A stretch of 64,000 bases of DNA from Xylogone sp. PMI_703. Taxonomy: Eukaryota; Ascomycota; Leotiomycetes. The stretch lies in NCBI GenBank assembly GCA_021399445.1, contig JAJTUQ010000001.1, positions 372,001-436,000 on the forward strand. The letters run 5' to 3'. The notes under the pieces are model-generated. The model saw nothing but the letters and a program-made list of their open reading frames with translations, was not told the origin of the DNA and did not search any database. Numbering within the stretch: the stretch's first letter is position 1; each line of letters opens with the position of its first letter. The position numbers were made by a program, and so were the translations under genes. This document shows positions 37,900-49,021 of this stretch, in pieces.

Positions 37900-38713
37900 A
37901 GCCAAAAATTAAGATTAAGCTATCTACTACAGATCATGCCCAGACCGACGGACAGATAGAGCTCGTCAACCAATATATTGACCAGCGGCTACGACCCTTT
38001 GTGAACTATTGGATTTCCAAGATAATTAGGACGAATTACTACTTATCATAAACCTAACACAGGCTTCGCTAGTGCATGAGTCTACAGGATAGTCTCCTTT
38101 TATAACAGAACTAAGATTTGAGCCTCGGACCTCTTTCGCCTGGACATCTCCGAAGCTTATAACCATGGCCCGGGAGAGATTTAACAGCGAAGAAGCTTTA
38201 GCGTTAACCGCCCGGCTGTACGAGACTTAGGACATTATGAAAAACAATATAAAGAAAACGTAAAAACAGATAATCTAATAGGCTAATAAACACCGAAAGT
38301 TTATCGATTTCGGGGTAAGTAACTTTATATAGATAATCATTAAGAACTAACAAACCGACAAACTTAGCCAGAAGTTCTTAGATCAGATGGCCAGCTCTTT
38401 TGAGATTATAAAACAAAAAGGTTATTCCTTTAAGTTAGACCTGCCAGACATTATTAAAGTATACTCTGTATTTCATGTTAAGGAGGTACATAAAACGAAT
38501 AATAATCCTTTACCAGGACAAAAGAACCCGGAGCTGGAGCTGTTGAAAGTTGTTAACAATGAAAAATAAAAGTTAAAGGAAGTTCTGGCATCTCAGTCAG
38601 TGTACAGAAACCTCAAATATCGCGTTAAATGGGTAGGGCATGATACTAACCTGAACGAATGCCTGGCTTTTAACCTTAGATGCGCCTCTGAAGCTCTTAA
38701 ACAATACCTATAG
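37900..38713 (+). mobile_element. Ty3/gypsy integrase and chromodomain remnant
   Basis: Plus-strand reading shows an integrase C-terminal part with STTDHAQTDGQIELVNQYI, where active elements have a similar HPQTDGQ.ERVN motif. It continues through a block resembling the ELRFEPRTSFAW region, FSVFHVKEVHK-like wording (VYSVFHVKEVHK, about 38458-38493), and a chromodomain-like end with YRVKWVGHD. Many TAA and TAG stops interrupt the frame, at places where homologues have Gln or other CA-containing codons. This is the pattern expected after RIP-type C-to-T mutation. No reverse transcriptase part or LTR was identified, so it is a 5'-truncated fossil. Confidence 0.8.
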
Positions 38714-38834
38714 TATCGGGTGATCCGACCTACCGGGAATTACGTTAATTCAGCGAAGCTTTACTTACAAATTCGTCTACATAACACCTAATCAGAGGCT
38801 TAACTTCAATAACTGTTTTAATTAATTTAGTAAA

Positions 38835-39115
38835 GTGATTAAGTGCACTATAGCGCACTTAACCTATAGTGCACTTCCTTACTATAATACCCTATAATTC
38901 CAGGGCACTTCCTCGTTGTAATACTTAACTGTTTAACGTACTTAGACTCTAACCGTTACACACTAGTCGTTATAGTGCACCTATCCACTATAATAGCCTA
39001 TAATTACGGGGCACCTAACTACTATAATAGCCTATAATTATAGCGTACCTAACCACTATAGCGCACTTAACCACTACAACGCACTTAATCACTACACTAC
39101 ACTTAACAGGACAAT
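38835..39115. repeat. Degenerate tandem array (ACTATA-GCACTTAAC words)
   Basis: Variants of the phrase ACTATAATAGCCTATAATTA and of ACTATAGCGCACTTAACC recur about every 18-35 bp for nearly 300 bp. No coding frame. It looks like a decayed minisatellite. Confidence 0.65.
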
Positions 39116-39205
39116 ATTCCGAGGCGTAAGTTAGGCAGCAAGGCACGGCAGTATTCTGTATTTAGCCATATTCTTTCGTAGGCTCGGTAGGCTACGCCTA
39201 CACTT
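39115..39205. repeat. Dispersed repeat, copy 3
   Basis: Shares TATTCCGAGGCG (variant), GGCACGGCAGTATTCTGTA, CATATTCTTTCGTAGGCT and a following TAGGCTACGC with copies 1 and 2. It sits directly after the minisatellite. Confidence 0.6.
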
Positions 39206-40073
39206 AAAATCTTCGTACCTCAACCAATACACGCAATACCCCCTAATATCGGGCGTACGTTGCGTACGATTAGTTACCACGTTCCCGTGTGAACCGACAC
39301 TAGCCATATTGTAGAATATTGTATAAAGGTATAATAGTTAAAACTGTATAGTATGTACGGAGTACTTGTGACTACACTCCCACCTGCTCACGGTATGTCG
39401 TACACGTACGTATGAACTTGGTGGTTTGGTAGTCAGATGGATAGTGTATTGAAGTGGGTGTGGGAAGGAGGAGTATATATAATCTCATTCCCTATTAGTA
39501 CTAGTGCCTAATTACACGTGACCTGGTTCCAACAGTACTGGTAGCCCCTATTAAGGGGTAAAGTGTTAATCGTGGTGAGCCTGATTACCTGGCTTCTTAA
39601 CTGTAATTGTGGATCGCATGAACCAATTAAAATTGACCTTTAGAGTGCAAATTACATAACCAATGTGTGATACGAAAGTCGAGTCGGAGGAGCTGACAGC
39701 AAAGCGCACGGAGATAGTTTCCCCGCACTCCAGAAAGTGATCCGCGTCATCCGGGGTAAATCCACCAGCCTCGGCAACAAGTTCAATACAGCGACCCCTA
39801 AGTCAAGATATAATGCTCTCATTACGATACTTGATCTCACGCCATGCCTGGTATAGGACTAACGCTCTAATAGATATTGCTGCGTCGGCACCGGTGGGGT
39901 GAGCACAACTTGCCAGAGCTTCCAATGGTCTGCAAGGACGGATTTCGGGCGCCGTGTGGAGCAGCTCGCTCCTCCCTATCCTTTATATACAAATAAACCG
40001 TATGAAGGATCCAATGCTGTATTACTCATCCTTCCAGAAGGAAATACCTCAGACAGCTCAATAAATAGCCACA

Positions 40074-42296
40074 ATGGATTGTAAGTACCCAAGCATAAGA
40101 GCCACTTGTAGCCTTTAGTAGACTGCCTAGTATTTCGTAGAGATGTCTAACAAGTTCAATCGCTGTAGTGGTCACCAAGGCAGTAGCAGCAACAGCAGGC
40201 GCTCTTGCTCTATCTGCCTATCTCGACGCAAAGCTCCATATCCGCCATGACGTCCGATCACTCACCGGCCATCGCAGCCCCTTAGACGCCCTCAGATACA
40301 TCACTGAAAGAATCAAGAAAGATCGTCTTTTACAATATCATATTCTGGAAGAGCATCTGCAAAATCCAGATTGCGCGGATAGAGTCTTCCTCATTTATCC
40401 GACTGATGGCAGAAAATGGACATACAAACAATTTTACGAGGATGTCAATCGAGCGGCTAACTGGTTATTAAAAGAATACGGGATCGAGAAGGGCGAGATG
40501 GTAGCCCTGGACGGCCCAAATAGCCCAGAGTATTTGATCCTTTGGTTTGCTCTAGATGCACTTGGGGCGTGCCCTAGCTATATTAACTGCAACTTGACTA
40601 AGGCGACTCTAACGCACTGCGTAAAGGCAAGTTCTCATCCGAGTATACTCGTCATGCTATTCAAATACTGGTCTCAGGCTAACCAGGGCATGTAATAATT
40701 TAGCTCTGCAAATGTCGCTACATACTCTACGATGACTGTATCACAAATCTCGTCGAACCTTCGTTGCCCGACTTCAAAGAGTCGAACATCACCCCGATAC
40801 CATACTCTGCTTCTTTTCTCGCATCACTCACCTACCCAACAACTTCTCCACCACCCGAATATCGAAGTGGAATCGATCCAACATCCGTTCGTGGTCTCAT
40901 TTATACGTCCGGAACGACTGGTACGTCAATCCATGTGCCAATTTACTCATAGAAAAAGGATAGCTGACATTTCTTCGTCCCAGGGCTACCGAAGGGTGTG
41001 ATAATGACCACTGGGCGTGAGTTATTAACCGGTTATTCAACCTCAAAGTTGCTGGGTATCAAGCCAGGAGACGTATTTTATACATGTCTACCACTATATC
41101 ACGCTGCGGCACACGCACTGTGCATTACTCCTACACTACACGCTGGCTCTACTGTTATTTTAGGGTACGTGTATCCGGCTTTCCCTATTTTGTGCGAGTA
41201 TAATCTGCCGAATCATGGCTGTGAACATATTATCTTGGCCATACTCTCCCCATCTACTTATCCAGGTGTCTAACCCGTGGTCAACAGTCGTAAATTCTCC
41301 CACTCTACCTTCTGGCCCGAAATTTCTCAAAACGGCGCAACACACCTCCAATATGTCGGCGAGCTCTGCCGCTACCTCATCAACTCACGCCCACATCCCC
41401 TAGAAAGAGAGCACAAACTTCAGCTAGCCTGGGGTAACGGCATCCGACCTGATGTCTGGGAGCCTTTTAGACAGAGATTTAATATTCCAGTCATCCATGA
41501 GCTCTATGCCGCCACCGATGGAATGGGACCATCGTTCAACTATAATAGAGGGGACTTTGGTAAACACGCTATTGGGATCCGCGGTCTTGGCTGGTACCTA
41601 TTGCGTGGCCCTTACGAGAAGCTTGTGAAAGTTGATGTCGACACTGATGAAATAATTCGTGATCCTCGGACCGGAAAGCCAATCGTATGCAAAGTAGGGG
41701 AACCAGGAGAAGCCATTCACAAAATCATGGATCCTACAAACCCAAAGGCTGCATTTGCGGGCTATTTTGGAAACGAAACTGCGGGGAACAAGCGCATGAT
41801 CAAGGATGTGTTCCAGAAAGGAGATCTCTGGTTTCGGTCGGGAGACATGATGCGGTGTGATTCTGATGGTCGAGTATATTTTGTTGACCGCCTCGGTGAT
41901 ACGTTTCGATGGAAATCGGAAAATGTTGCGACAAATGAAGTTGCCGACCTCTTGGGCACATTTCCTGGCATTGCTGAATGTGCGGTCTATGGCGTTCTCG
42001 TTCCACATGCTGACGGGCGCGCTGGATGTGCGGCTATCGTACTAAGCGAAGGCAAAAACGAGGAGAATTTCGATTTCAAGGGCTTAGGAAAGTTTGCGGT
42101 GGCATCTTTACCTCGATATGCCGTTCCTATATTCCTGCGGCTGACACCACAAATCTCATACACCGGCACGATGAAGATGCAGAAGGGTGGGCTTAAGAAG
42201 GAGGGCTTTGACGTTGAGCAGGTGGAAAAGAAAGGAGACAAGCTGTACTGGATGCCACCTGGAAGCGATGAATATGTTTCGTTCAAGAAGGCATAG
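40074..42296 (+). CDS. FAT1-type very-long-chain acyl-CoA synthetase/fatty acid transporter
   Basis: 623 aa from five exons: 40074-40080, 40169-40626, 40704-40920, 40984-41164 and 41288-42296; phases close throughout. Exon 1 is a 7-nt microexon (ATGGATT), giving MDLVTKAV, with a hydrophobic stretch at 8-25 as membrane anchor. Motifs: YTSGTTGLPKG (AMP/ATP loop, built across intron 3), CLPLYHAAAHAL, ELYAATDG, WFRSGDMMRCDSDGRVYFVDRLGDTFRWKSENV (ATP/FATP signature region), and FLRLTPQISYTGTMKMQK. Enzymes of this family couple uptake and CoA activation of long and very-long-chain fatty acids at the ER, lipid bodies or peroxisomes. Intron 2 starts with GC (AAG|GCAAGT), a known minor donor class. 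Intact. The C-terminus lacks an obvious peroxisomal SKL. Confidence 0.93.
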
Positions 42297-42631
42297 TATG
42301 AGCTTGTTCAATCCGGAAAGGCGAGGTTATAAGCAGATATATTAGAGCGAGTAGTAGACGGAGCCTCTCTGGGAGTATGATTAAAGAAAGAAAGTATACC
42401 AAGACAGAGTCTTTACTAATCCATCGATCTATATTAGTACATGCCTGAAATCACTACTTCTATGATAGTAATCGAATGTATAAATCCCCAGATAACTCCA
42501 AAAGACTAACTCTTATAGATATACAAAACAGGTGGTCAGAAACAACGCTTCTCTAAAAACACCAAATAAACCACGCAATTTACATCGTACTTCACATTAA
42601 GCCAAACTCACAAATAGCCCCAGTCACCTAT
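42297..42631. other. Convergent 3' intergenic
   Basis: Space between two convergent genes. No separate feature seen. Confidence 0.5.
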
Positions 42632-43411
42632 TCACCTATGGAAGACGGCGCTTCCCTCCACCCATCCCTTCTGCCTCACACAATACCAGCTATCAGTCTC
42701 ACTCGAGTCTTCCGATGCTTCATTCTGGTCAATACTAGCGTACAGGCTCCAGCCATGCTGCTCCAGCGTCTCGAGCATCTTCAGTACGAGCAGTCTAGTG
42801 CTCATGGTCTCTTCACCCGTCGCCAGCCAAGGGTAGCCTTTGATTTTGAACTCGAAGGCATTCCTCGCCTTGTCCTTCCACCCTTCGTCCTGGAGGGGAC
42901 GTATGGACGACAGCAGAGTCTTGAAAGCTGCGATCAGGACCGGATCGGCTCCAATCAAGCGCAGTCTGTCGTAGTGGTTGAAGCTGATTGAGATCCACTC
43001 GGACGGCGGCGGCGGGGACTGCTGCTTTCGGAACAAAAGCGTGTCCTTGTCGCATACCTTCTTGCTGACGTCTGTACTGCAGTGCAGGATCCAGCCGACG
43101 GAGTAGAGGTAGGCAAAGATGGAACGCATGAGGATCCGCGCTGGAATGGCATCGCTGGTCTGGCCCCACCACGGGTTTCCAAGAAGCTTGAACTCGTGCG
43201 ACATGGCGTATTGCTGCTCGGCTTGGATGCCGCGGTGCCAGCTTGTTTTGATCACGTTGCGGAGTGCATCGATGTCTTGCTGGGGGAATTGGAGTAGTCG
43301 TAGTCGATCTGAGCGATGCAGAGAGATGGATGCGAAGGAGGTGCGGAAAGGTGAGTAGGCGGGTGCGTATGTGTAGCTGGAGGAGGTGTTTTGGGCGAAC
43401 TTCTCAGACAT
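42632..43411 (-). CDS. Unknown protein with two internal ~105-residue repeats
   Basis: 259 aa, single exon, no signal peptide or membrane segment. I do not recognise a named family. It consists of two tandem homologous units, residues about 28-130 and 141-247. Each has SIS.....DRLRL near its start, then a helix with ...L...I, then EFK..G.PW (GNPWWG in unit 1, GYPWLA in unit 2). After that come ARILMRSIFAYLYSVGW versus TRLLVLKMLETLEQHGW, then an S..D stretch. Each ends in a strand with a basic residue pair (LLFRKQ and WYCVRQ). A short Pro-rich linker (QSPPPPSEW) joins the units. The frame is open and well coded, so it is likely a real gene of a fungus-specific family. Function unknown. Confidence 0.8.
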   Translation of the reverse strand: MSEKFAQNTSSSYTYAPAYSPFRTSFASISLHRSDRLRLLQFPQQDIDALRNVIKTSWHRGIQAEQQYAMSHEFKLLGNPWWGQTSDAIPARILMRSIFAYLYSVGWILHCSTDVSKKVCDKDTLLFRKQQSPPPPSEWISISFNHYDRLRLIGADPVLIAAFKTLLSSIRPLQDEGWKDKARNAFEFKIKGYPWLATGEETMSTRLLVLKMLETLEQHGWSLYASIDQNEASEDSSETDSWYCVRQKGWVEGSAVFHR

Positions 43412-44739
43412 GTTGGACGCTAGTAGAGCCCTTTCTTGATGATTAAGTATATATCTGAAGTAAAGCTACTTTTCTTCTCTGTTTAACAGTTCTGGCCCTC
43501 TCGTAGAGGCGATTTCGTAGTCTAATATTTGAGCCCGGTAAAAGGCGGCAAGAGCAAATGAGCACGCAAAACTGGTGGAACCGGACCGAAGTCAACTGAT
43601 GCAGACTATACAAACGCAGAACAAAAATTTGAACCTGGACATCGAACAGAAGAAGTATAAATCTCACCATTAAACAACGTAATACGTTGTGGACAGACCG
43701 AACTGGGAGTGTTGACTTGAGGCGATGCTGCCTTACACGTGTGGTAGGGCTGATTCGAGCGAGGCTGAGGGGCTGCGCGGAGAATCCGTCTCCTTGGCGA
43801 GTGGCAGAACAATTGGCCAGCTGTTTCTCCCAAGAGAACTTCCCTTGGCGGAGGATTCCCCCTCGTTTCTCAGCCTCGTAGTCATGGGCTCCCGTTCGCG
43901 AGATAGTTCCGTAAAGGGATCGCGGTGGGCAGTGATGCGGCTTTTAATGCGTATCTGCGTATCATGTGACAGGGTATTGCTGTAAGTCTCTTGACGTACG
44001 TGAGAATGGGCTCGAACCATTATGATACATGACTAAGGCCGAGGAGTGCTTATACATGCCTTAGGAGAGCCAGGTTAAAGTAGCGTATATGACAGTTAGA
44101 CGGGGTTGATCGACTATTTTTCTCCTTATGTGCAAATATTCAGTCGCTCTCTATTCTGTGTGTGAATAAGCAGATTAGATACCGTCGAGGTCTTAACCAT
44201 AACTATACCGACCAGGGATCAGGCGATGTTATCTTTTGGACCCGCTCAACACCTTACGAGAAACCAGAGTCTTTGGTTTGGTCACAAGGCTAGAACTTAA
44301 AGGATTGACAGATTGAGAGCTCTTTCTTGATTTTGTGGGTGGTGGTGCATGGCCGTTCTTAGTTAGTGGGTTGACCTGTCTACTTAATTGCCATAACGAA
44401 CGAGACCTTAACCTAATAAATAGCCAGGCTAGCTTTGGCTGGTCGCCGGCTTCTTAGAGGGACTGTCGTTTAGCCCCTAAGAGTCGGGCTCGAGAGCCTC
44501 GGTATAGAGCGCAGAATTGAAGAATCCTCAACGATATTTCCAGAAAGATGTGTGAATGACGTACCAATGGCACTGTTCGAAAGATTCAACTATCTATCCA
44601 GAATAACCTTAATGAATTTGGAATACAAATAATGCAGGCCTAACCAACAGATACCAACGCAAAAACACAATGCCTCACTATACATAAAGTCATGATATAT
44701 CATACCCATACCCATCCTCATAACAAAACTTTTCCCATC
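43412..44739. other. Intergenic, no gene seen
   Basis: Upstream of the repeat protein and downstream of the NmrA-like gene. A perfect 5-bp stem with a TTCGAGC loop near 44006-44022 (minus strand) looks like a tRNA T-arm, but the rest of a tRNA is missing. Confidence 0.45.
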
Positions 44740-45675
44740 CTACGATCGCTGAACAAAAGGACTCTGTTCCACCAACCACGTCCGGTAATCCACCAGTCCT
44801 GGCAAAATCTTCTTGCATTCAGCCACATCTCCACCGTATCCCACCTCCTCGAACCATTTAAACATATCCCCCACCGTGTCCTTCAAGAAATACTTCACCG
44901 CGGTGCCAATAGGACACGGCGCCATGGGCATCGGGTGGCCGACGACCTCCTGGAAGATAGCATTGGCAGCCGTGTGGTTCAGTTCGTCGCCCACGAGCGT
45001 GAGGCCGACGTTGCGGTACTCCTCCGGGTTCAGGAAGGCCTTCGCGGCGAACAAGCCGATGTCCTTCGTGGAGATAAGCTGCAATGGCTTCTTGGGCCCC
45101 ATCTGCTCCCACATGCGCGCGAATCCCTTGCCATGGATATCAGTCGTCATATTCTCGTAGAAGGTCACCGGTCGGAGAATCGTGTAGGTCATCTCCTGCG
45201 GACTCGAGGCTGCGAGTTTCTGCAGGTGCTTCTCGATGTGGAATTTGGCGGCGAAGTTCTTCACGAATGTGGGATCCTCTTCAGAGCGCTCCGGGCCGCC
45301 GCGGTCTCCGGAGGAGTACACGAAGTGCTGCACGCCGCGTGCGACGGCTGTGGTCACGAGAGCCTTGCCCTGCTTCTCTTCTTCGTCGGAGTTGATCAGG
45401 ACGGCGAAGACGCCCCAGACCTTGTGGCCGTCAACTGTAGCCTCGTCGAAGATGGCGTCGGGGTCGGAGAGGTCGCCTTGGATGACGGAGACATTGGGTT
45501 TGTTGTCAAGCACTTTTGCGCTGTGAGAAGTTCGGTCGCGAGTGACGGCGAGGATCTTGAAGGGACCCACGGCGTTGTTCGCAGCCTGAGCTGCGATCAG
45601 AGCGTCGATGAGGGCCGATCCCTGCTTGCCAGTTGCACCGGTGACAAGGATCGATTTGCTGTTCGCGAGGGCCAT
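44740..45675 (-). CDS. NmrA-like NAD(P)-binding protein
   Basis: 311 aa, single exon. It starts with the Rossmann motif ILVTGATGKQGSALIDAL, followed by FKILAVTRDRTS, VIQGDLSDPDAIF, KVWGVFAVL, GVQHFVYSSGDRGG and TILRPVTFYENM, all in the order of the NmrA/HSCARG family. The typical short-chain-dehydrogenase YxxxK is absent. NmrA itself restrains the nitrogen regulator AreA, and other members sense the NADPH/NADP ratio or act as reductases. Cellular role here is therefore open. Length is normal and the frame is undamaged. It has no functional link to its neighbours that I can see. Confidence 0.9.
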   Translation of the reverse strand: MALANSKSILVTGATGKQGSALIDALIAAQAANNAVGPFKILAVTRDRTSHSAKVLDNKPNVSVIQGDLSDPDAIFDEATVDGHKVWGVFAVLINSDEEEKQGKALVTTAVARGVQHFVYSSGDRGGPERSEEDPTFVKNFAAKFHIEKHLQKLAASSPQEMTYTILRPVTFYENMTTDIHGKGFARMWEQMGPKKPLQLISTKDIGLFAAKAFLNPEEYRNVGLTLVGDELNHTAANAIFQEVVGHPMPMAPCPIGTAVKYFLKDTVGDMFKWFEEVGYGGDVAECKKILPGLVDYRTWLVEQSPFVQRS

Positions 45676-47390
45676 ATTCGTCGACCGTTGGATGGATTGC
45701 TGAACGGAGGAGAGGTTGGAACTTAGATAGCTAGCTAGCCTTCTAGAGTGGAGTGGATGTTGGTTCTTCGCCTTGATGATTGGTAGTTGAATAGTTGAAT
45801 AGCTGCAGTGGATGATCGGTATGAGTATTATCTCGTGCGTAGAAGTCCTCGAGGCTTCATCGTGTTTTATCTGTACTCCCGATGTGACTTTCTTGCGTTA
45901 AGGTCATATATGACACGCAGCCCTATTCTTTCTTTGTGAGCAGTCGCGCCCGTTTTCGACCCCGCGTCGCATCCTGCCCCTTGGCGCGGACCAACTCTGG
46001 TAGGCGGTGGAGCGGGCAACTCCCCGACCCTTTGTCAGCTCTCGGCCGTAACTTAAACGTACTGACAGTGCGCGGTTGGACCATCGAAGGGGTTGATATT
46101 GTTATCGTCTTTCAGGTCGAATTATTCGAGCTATTTTGGGCATCTATTTGATCAATGCAGGTACAGATCGTGGTGAGAATTTCATCACATATTATTATTC
46201 GCGGTTATTGTAGAGTGTCCCTATCTGTATCTGTATTCAAAGCATCTCCACATTGTACAATCGAGCAACAGGGTTCATTTGCTAGATCACGTGACCGGTC
46301 AACGGTCCAAAGAGCATCCGATCCGATTGGGCTGATCAACTCCGGGCGCGTACCTCCGTAAGTACTTACGCACTTAAACTCTGTCAAACGCAGAGAGTTT
46401 CATCTCATCTCATTTCATGACTGCATCGGTCGGAACATGGGTCCGATAGTGGTCGGGGCAGAAGAATTGCTTAATAAATTACCGGTCCTGAAGTGCAATT
46501 ACCGTAGTCCATCTACTACCCCTTGGGGCGTTGCTCCGCCCGTACCCTACAGCATTCTGTAAGGTAATACGCCAGAGCAACCACTGACGTACTACAAGCT
46601 ATTTCCTTCTTCCATTTGGCTTCTGGCTGGGTTCTAGCGACCCAAAGCATTCTAAACTCCAAGCTATTTCCCAGAAAAACTATCTTCCCATTCCCTTTCT
46701 CATACGTTTCAGACGTCATTTGCCTTTTGTCCTGAGCGGGAGTGCCGAAAACGTCCCTGGACCAAAACATGACGGAAAACGGTTCATTTGTCACGATGCT
46801 GCATCGTCAGGGCGCGAGGAATCTGCCAGCCTCTAGACTCCTATTCCTTGGCGGTTAATTGCCCCAATCTCATTTTTCAAATGGTTTGTAGGAATACAGA
46901 AAGAGTGTAAAAATAGCAAAGAGTTTTGAGAATATTGAGCTGATCAAAGAGTTAAAATTAGAAATATATGAGGGTTTACAAAAGGTCTGCACTGTCCTTT
47001 TGACAAATAATATGTCTACTAAAGCAAATACTGGATAATTAATAACCAATATCATTCTAATAAAAACGCTCCCCTCCTCACTAGCGTTTAGATCTAGATT
47101 CTACCTCGGAGATCTCCAAGTCCACCTAGTCAGGAGCGTATAACTCACTCGGTCTAGACCTTTAGCAATTCTATGACGCAGGACATCGTCAATTACTCCG
47201 CGGGAGGAGTGCAGTGGCACGGAGGAAATGTATATCTAGAAGGTGTTTCTCTGGCCGTCCTTCCATCTTCCAGACAGCAGAGGCACCATATCCTTCGAGA
47301 CACCGGTCGACCTTAACTGCAGACAGCCAGACAATCAAAATTGAGACTCACAGCTCTACCATATACCACATACTTATCACCAGCTCGAAA
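45676..47390. other. Intergenic, no gene seen
   Basis: 1.7 kb between divergent promoters of the NmrA-like gene and the secreted barrel protein. Some GC-rich parts (about 45940-46100, 46500-46800) but no family motif in any frame. Confidence 0.4.
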
Positions 47391-47952
47391 ATGAATACCA
47401 AATACTTTGTTTCCTTTGGCCTGGTTGTTGTTTCAGGTTTAACAGATGCCTTTCCCACACTTCGTGTGGAGAAACGGCAAACGTAAGTAGCCGATTAGCC
47501 TCATATACGAATATCATCCGACTACAAGAGCTAAGCCAGACACAGTTATAACGGCGTTGCTACCGTGAACCCCAACCCGACTAACGCATATGGCTCCTGC
47601 GGAGTCATCAGCCCCGATTCATCTTTGACCGTCGCTATCAGCAACACATGGATGCAAGGCCAGTGGCCCAGTCCTTATTGTGGCCGTCAGATTCAACTTA
47701 CGAACACTGGCCCCACGACTGACGGATCCATTGGCGGCGAGGGAAACTCAGTTCTTGTCGCTGTTGAGGACACATGCATGGGCTGTAATCAGACCCACCT
47801 CGACCTCTCTGTGGCTGCCTGGGATGCCCTCACCAATGGTGCGTCTTACAGTGTGGTCGGTATTTCTTGGTATGTACTAGTTACAATGCTGTAATCTTTT
47901 CATAAAACTGCGTGTGATGTGAACTAATCGATAATATAGGCAATTTGTGTGA
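47391..47952 (+). CDS. Small secreted double-psi beta-barrel (RlpA/expansin-like) protein
   Basis: 142 aa from exons 47391-47482, 47546-47869 and 47940-47952. A signal peptide (MNTKYFVSFGLVVVSGLTDA) is followed by a short propeptide ending in KR (VEKRQTYNG), a Kex2-type site. The mature part has YGSCG, ISNTWM, YCGRQIQLTN, VLVAVEDTCMGCNQTHLDLSVAAWDAL and a short last exon giving GISWQFV. The D.C.GC....LDLS pattern is that of the double-psi beta-barrel shared by barwin, RlpA, expansin and fungal papain-inhibitor-like proteins. About six cysteines fit disulfides. Fungal relatives are secreted and often expressed in plant contact, but no activity can be assigned from sequence. Confidence 0.88.
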
Positions 47953-48281
47953 TATATATAACACACGCACTGGAGTTAAATATCCTCTTGTACTTTCATG
48001 TAAAGTTTAGTATGAAGTTACGAGTGATGAATTAACAGGGGGATTTCTGTCGTTGCATACTTATATATAGAGAACACATACTGGTGTATATAGAAATAAA
48101 AGCTGCTTGGAGCTACATTATGAATGTGGAGATTCCATGTGTACCGCATTACGGAGGATACTCTATGAACAATATTATGCTATTTCGGTTAGCATGTTTC
48201 CGTTTTCAAGCCAAACATATCGTAAATTTAATGTGATTAGTCCTCTCGTAAGTTGTCTATTTAATCCTGTTTCATATAGTT
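47953..48281. other. Convergent 3' intergenic, AT-rich
   Basis: No feature seen between the barrel protein and the membrane protein, which converge here. Confidence 0.5.
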
Positions 48282-49021
48282 CTAATTTTCTTTTCTAAGA
48301 GCTTTGACTCTGTTAGTTAGTCCATACACCCACTTTAAAGCTATAGTGCTACCGGTCATCAGGGAAGCTGAAATAATGCAAAGGAGTAACTTTTGCCAAG
48401 TGTGTAGTTGCATAAGGAGAGGATAAGGGTACCTGTGAACGTTGTTATTCATTGAGATAATACAACGCACAATTTTTATTGAGAAACCCACCATCCATTC
48501 TGCAAGAAACAGTACTCTACCCAACCCCAGTACGAGATGGCTAACACCAAGCCAAGCGATATAACACCGTAGACATCGATTGTCCACGGAGGACTCAGAA
48601 ACATCAGGTCCAGCGTCAGCACAATGGCTGGAACAGCGTGGAAGCCAAGATCTGGGATGAATGGAAGTTCATGACCAGGTGGTACGACGAACCTCCTATC
48701 AATGGTGTGAAGGGCCCAGTATAAGACAGTAACGAGAACTTCAAGAGGAGTCGCGCATATTGAGAGCCAGGATTTGAGATTATAAAGCGGCTTATAGGGT
48801 AGAACGTCCGCAAGGAGCCCAGTTCCGAAAGTTATTGTAGAAAGAGTTAGAGCGATGATGGTTAAGAACTGATACGATCCGCCAAATCCGCCATGAAGAG
48901 GGTTTGTAATATTAGGGAGCCACAAAAATGACGCCGTAAACGATAAAAGCCCAGCCAAGTGAAGGACAATAGAGAGGCTTCTGTGCGAAAGGGAAATATT
49001 ACGCAAATCGGTAGTTGTCAT
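48282..49021 (-). CDS. FAR-17a/AIG1-like integral membrane protein
   Basis: 226 aa from exons 49021-48492 and 48432-48282, phase 2 join giving NGWYPYP. Five or six hydrophobic segments, starting with SLSIVLHLAGLLSFTASFLW. The Thr in QFLTIIAL (about 54) and the His in LGFHAVPAIVL (about 128) sit where the human AIG1/ADTRP threonine hydrolases carry their catalytic Thr and His. The C-terminal YPYP motif is also a family mark. The animal proteins hydrolyse fatty-acid esters of hydroxy fatty acids, and fungal members are little studied. The gene is intact and short, as usual for the family. Confidence 0.82.

Larger units (their letters stand above)
38714..40073. other. Intergenic with degenerate minisatellite and repeat copy
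   Basis: Follows the Ty3/gypsy remnant. Holds a degenerate tandem array (about 38835-39115), dispersed repeat copy 3, and the promoter of the acyl-CoA synthetase gene. Confidence 0.5.

Noticed and set aside
44000..44025. tRNA gene on the minus strand (perfect 5-bp stem with TTCGAGC loop)
   Set aside because: Only the T-arm is present. No A-box, D-arm, anticodon arm or matching 7-bp acceptor stem could be found upstream.
44692..45726. 344-residue open frame on the plus strand
   Set aside because: It is the antisense shadow of the NmrA-like gene, whose minus-strand frame has clear family motifs.
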